This document shows positions 4,976 to 6,005 of a stretch of 6,005 bases of DNA, one piece after another (positions within the stretch are counted from its first letter, which is position 1; every line of letters begins with the position of its first letter). The position numbers and the translations under genes were made by a program. The notes beneath the pieces were generated by a model. That model saw nothing but the letters and a program-made list of their open reading frames with translations. It did no database searches and was not told the origin of the DNA. The stretch comes from Clostridiales bacterium UBA1763 (GTDB lineage Bacteria; Bacillota; Clostridia; Oscillospirales; Oscillospiraceae): assembly GCA_002314685.1 (NCBI GenBank), contig DCHB01000066.1, forward strand, positions 34,486 through 40,490, written 5' to 3'.

Positions 4976-5860
4976 ATGGAAGAGACCAATTACGCCGCAC
5001 TGAGCGATGCGGAAATATCCGAACTGCTCAAGAAAAATCAAAAGACCGCACTTACGGGCAAGCTTGTTATGTTTGCAGGTCTTGCAATAACAATACTTGC
5101 TTTCGTTACAACGAAAATGCTGATCGCAATTCCCGGTGTTATAATGCTTCTTGCAGGTGCCTTTATTTCAAATAAGGCTTCCAAGAAGATTAAAGAGGTT
5201 GCCGGTAACTCAATCCTTCAGCTTGCACTCAAGAATGTGTTTGACGATGTGCATTACGAGCCGTTTTCGCGTATTTCGCAGTATGATCTTGACAGCGCAG
5301 GCTTCAACTTCTGCTATGACGAAATAAACGGCAGTGACCATGTCAACGCAAAGTACAAGGGCTTGGAAATCGAGATGAGCGATATTGAGCTCGTTTCCGT
5401 TTCGGTGGATGATGAGGGACACGAAACCCGTTCAACAGTATTCAAGGGTATGTGGCTTATCTGCGACTTCGGCAAAGAGCTTTCGGCAGATGTCCGCGTC
5501 ATGGAAAGAGGCAAGCTCGGCAAGATGCTCGGCAAGGGCGGCATAAAGACCGACAACGAGCAGTTCAACAAGCAGTTTAACATTAAGAGCGATAATGCCG
5601 AGGAAGTGTTCTATATTCTCACTCCGCACATGATGGAGTACATAATGCAGATGGACGAGAAGGCAGATGCGAGAACAAACCTCAGCTTTAAGCAGGGCGG
5701 CAAGCTCCATGTTGCACTCGACTCGGGCAAGGATTGCTTTGAAATCAAGGGCAACAACTCCGATGTTGCAAAAATCAGAGAGCAGTTTATCGGCGAAATC
5801 AAGCAGGTCACAGACCTTATTGATGAGCTCCGCATAACAGACGGCATATTCAAAAAATAA
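4976..5860 (+). CDS. DUF3137 family membrane protein, partner of LemA
   Basis: This protein of 294 residues (from the ATG) has a charged N-terminus and a membrane hairpin of two helices (about 26-44 and 48-64) joined by a short turn. A soluble domain follows that I recognise as DUF3137. Signs of the family are F157-K-G-M-W-L-I-C-D-F-G-K (the central strand pair) and the later F-N-I-K-S-D-N-A-E-E-V-F-Y-I-L-T-P-H-M-M-E (201-221). Function is unknown. The reading frame can open at GTG 4967, but that codon lies inside the ribosome site TAAGGTGA (4963-4970). The ATG at 4976 is five bases after the site and is preferred. The ribosome site itself overlaps the lemA stop codon (4963-4965), so the two genes are expressed together and probably coupled. 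Shared operon and membrane location suggest a LemA-DUF3137 complex; that is inference. Confidence 0.85.
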   Translation: MEETNYAALSDAEISELLKKNQKTALTGKLVMFAGLAITILAFVTTKMLIAIPGVIMLLAGAFISNKASKKIKEVAGNSILQLALKNVFDDVHYEPFSRISQYDLDSAGFNFCYDEINGSDHVNAKYKGLEIEMSDIELVSVSVDDEGHETRSTVFKGMWLICDFGKELSADVRVMERGKLGKMLGKGGIKTDNEQFNKQFNIKSDNAEEVFYILTPHMMEYIMQMDEKADARTNLSFKQGGKLHVALDSGKDCFEIKGNNSDVAKIREQFIGEIKQVTDLIDELRITDGIFKK

Positions 5861-5863
5861 AAC

Positions 5864-5898
5864 AAAGACAACTCTTCCCGCGGGAAGAGTTGTCTTTT
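5864..5898. terminator. Terminator of the lemA-DUF3137 operon (17-bp-arm palindrome)
   Basis: Positions 5864-5880 and 5881-5897 are exact reverse complements with no spacer. In RNA this gives a stem closed by the central CGCG. AAAGAC on the left and GTCTTTT on the right supply the short T-run for + strand termination. It lies three bases after the DUF3137 stop codon. Its right arm shares bases 5894-5897 with the next hairpin. Confidence 0.85.
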
Positions 5899-5944
5899 CA
5901 GCTTGTCAAAAAAGTCCGAGGGACTTTTTTGACAAGCTGAAAAG
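5894..5944. repeat. Long perfect hairpin (24-bp arms, 3-base loop), possible dispersed intergenic element
   Basis: Positions 5894-5917 pair perfectly with 5921-5944 around the loop GAG. Each arm holds an internal run of six A or T (5908-5913 and 5925-5930), so the T-run is inside the stem and not after it, unlike an ordinary terminator. It could act as a back-up terminator or a transcript-end stabiliser, or it could be a mobile or dispersed palindromic repeat. A fragment near the window start resembles its right side. Confidence 0.7.
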
Positions 5945-5949
5945 CCGCC

Positions 5950-5980
5950 AAAAAATGCGCAGAGCTTTCCGCGCATTTTA
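5950..5980. terminator. Hairpin that fits a minus-strand terminator
   Basis: AAAATGCGC (5952-5960) pairs with GCGCATTTT (5971-5979) over 9 bp around a ten-base loop. On the minus strand the stem runs straight into six T (complement of A 5950-5955), a good terminator layout. On the + strand the T-run is only four. This suggests a convergent gene to the right of the window, or a bidirectional terminator. Confidence 0.55.
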
Positions 5981-5983
5981 GAA

Positions 5984-6005
5984 AAAGCCTCGGAAACGAG
6001 GCTTT
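5984..6005. terminator. GAAA-tetraloop hairpin at the window end
   Basis: AAAGCCTCG (5984-5992) pairs with CGAGGCTTT (5997-6005) over 9 bp around GAAA, a stable GNRA-type tetraloop. On the minus strand it is followed by TTTTTC (complement of 5981-5986). On the + strand the T-run is cut by the window edge, so direction cannot be decided. Confidence 0.6.

Noticed and set aside
5611..5976. Minus-strand open frame crossing the 3' hairpin cluster
   Set aside because: Its N-terminal part is encoded by the hairpin repeats and the rest is antisense to DUF3137; no start signals were seen.

Overview
The window looks like a chromosomal segment from a low-to-mid GC Gram-positive anaerobe of the class Clostridia, probably the Ruminococcaceae/Oscillospiraceae group. 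The reasons are purine-rich AGGAG-type ribosome sites in front of most genes, TATAAT -10 boxes with an upstream TG, compact rho-independent terminators, and gene families (YD-repeat lipoprotein, DUF5685, J-domain/TPR protein, SGNH hydrolase, LemA-DUF3137) that are typical of gut clostridia. This placement is an inference from composition and family content; no rRNA or tRNA is present. No phage, transposase, CRISPR or tRNA gene was seen.

All seven genes lie on the + strand, in four transcription units. Unit 1 (147-1010) is a secreted YD-repeat lipoprotein with a TTG start and its own extended -10 promoter; no terminator follows it. Unit 2 (1090-2954) is a tight three-gene operon: a two-helix membrane protein with a C-terminal zinc ribbon, a DUF5685 protein that starts inside its neighbour's stop codon, and a J-domain/TPR protein with a cysteine-rich tail. 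It ends at a strong terminator. Unit 3 (3127-4323) is a secreted SGNH/GDSL-type hydrolase with an unusual leader: a 24-bp perfect palindrome at the predicted transcription start, and a hairpin between a G-rich ribosome site and the ATG. Unit 4 (4438-5860) is the LemA plus DUF3137 membrane-protein pair.

The last 145 bases hold four hairpins in a row. One is a 17-bp-arm palindrome. The next has 24-bp arms and overlaps it by four bases. The final two have T-runs on the minus strand, which hints at a convergent gene just outside the window. A short stretch at the start of the window resembles one end of the long hairpin, so this may be a dispersed intergenic element.

The best candidate for an undescribed system is the Unit 2 operon. 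Its three products share cysteine pairs or clusters. The DUF5685 protein carries two aspartate-rich motifs reminiscent of all-helical isoprenoid synthases, and the J-protein ends in a cysteine string. Any shared function is inference. The surface theme of the rest (lipoprotein, secreted hydrolase, membrane pair) suggests an envelope-oriented neighbourhood, but nothing in the sequence ties the four units into one pathway.
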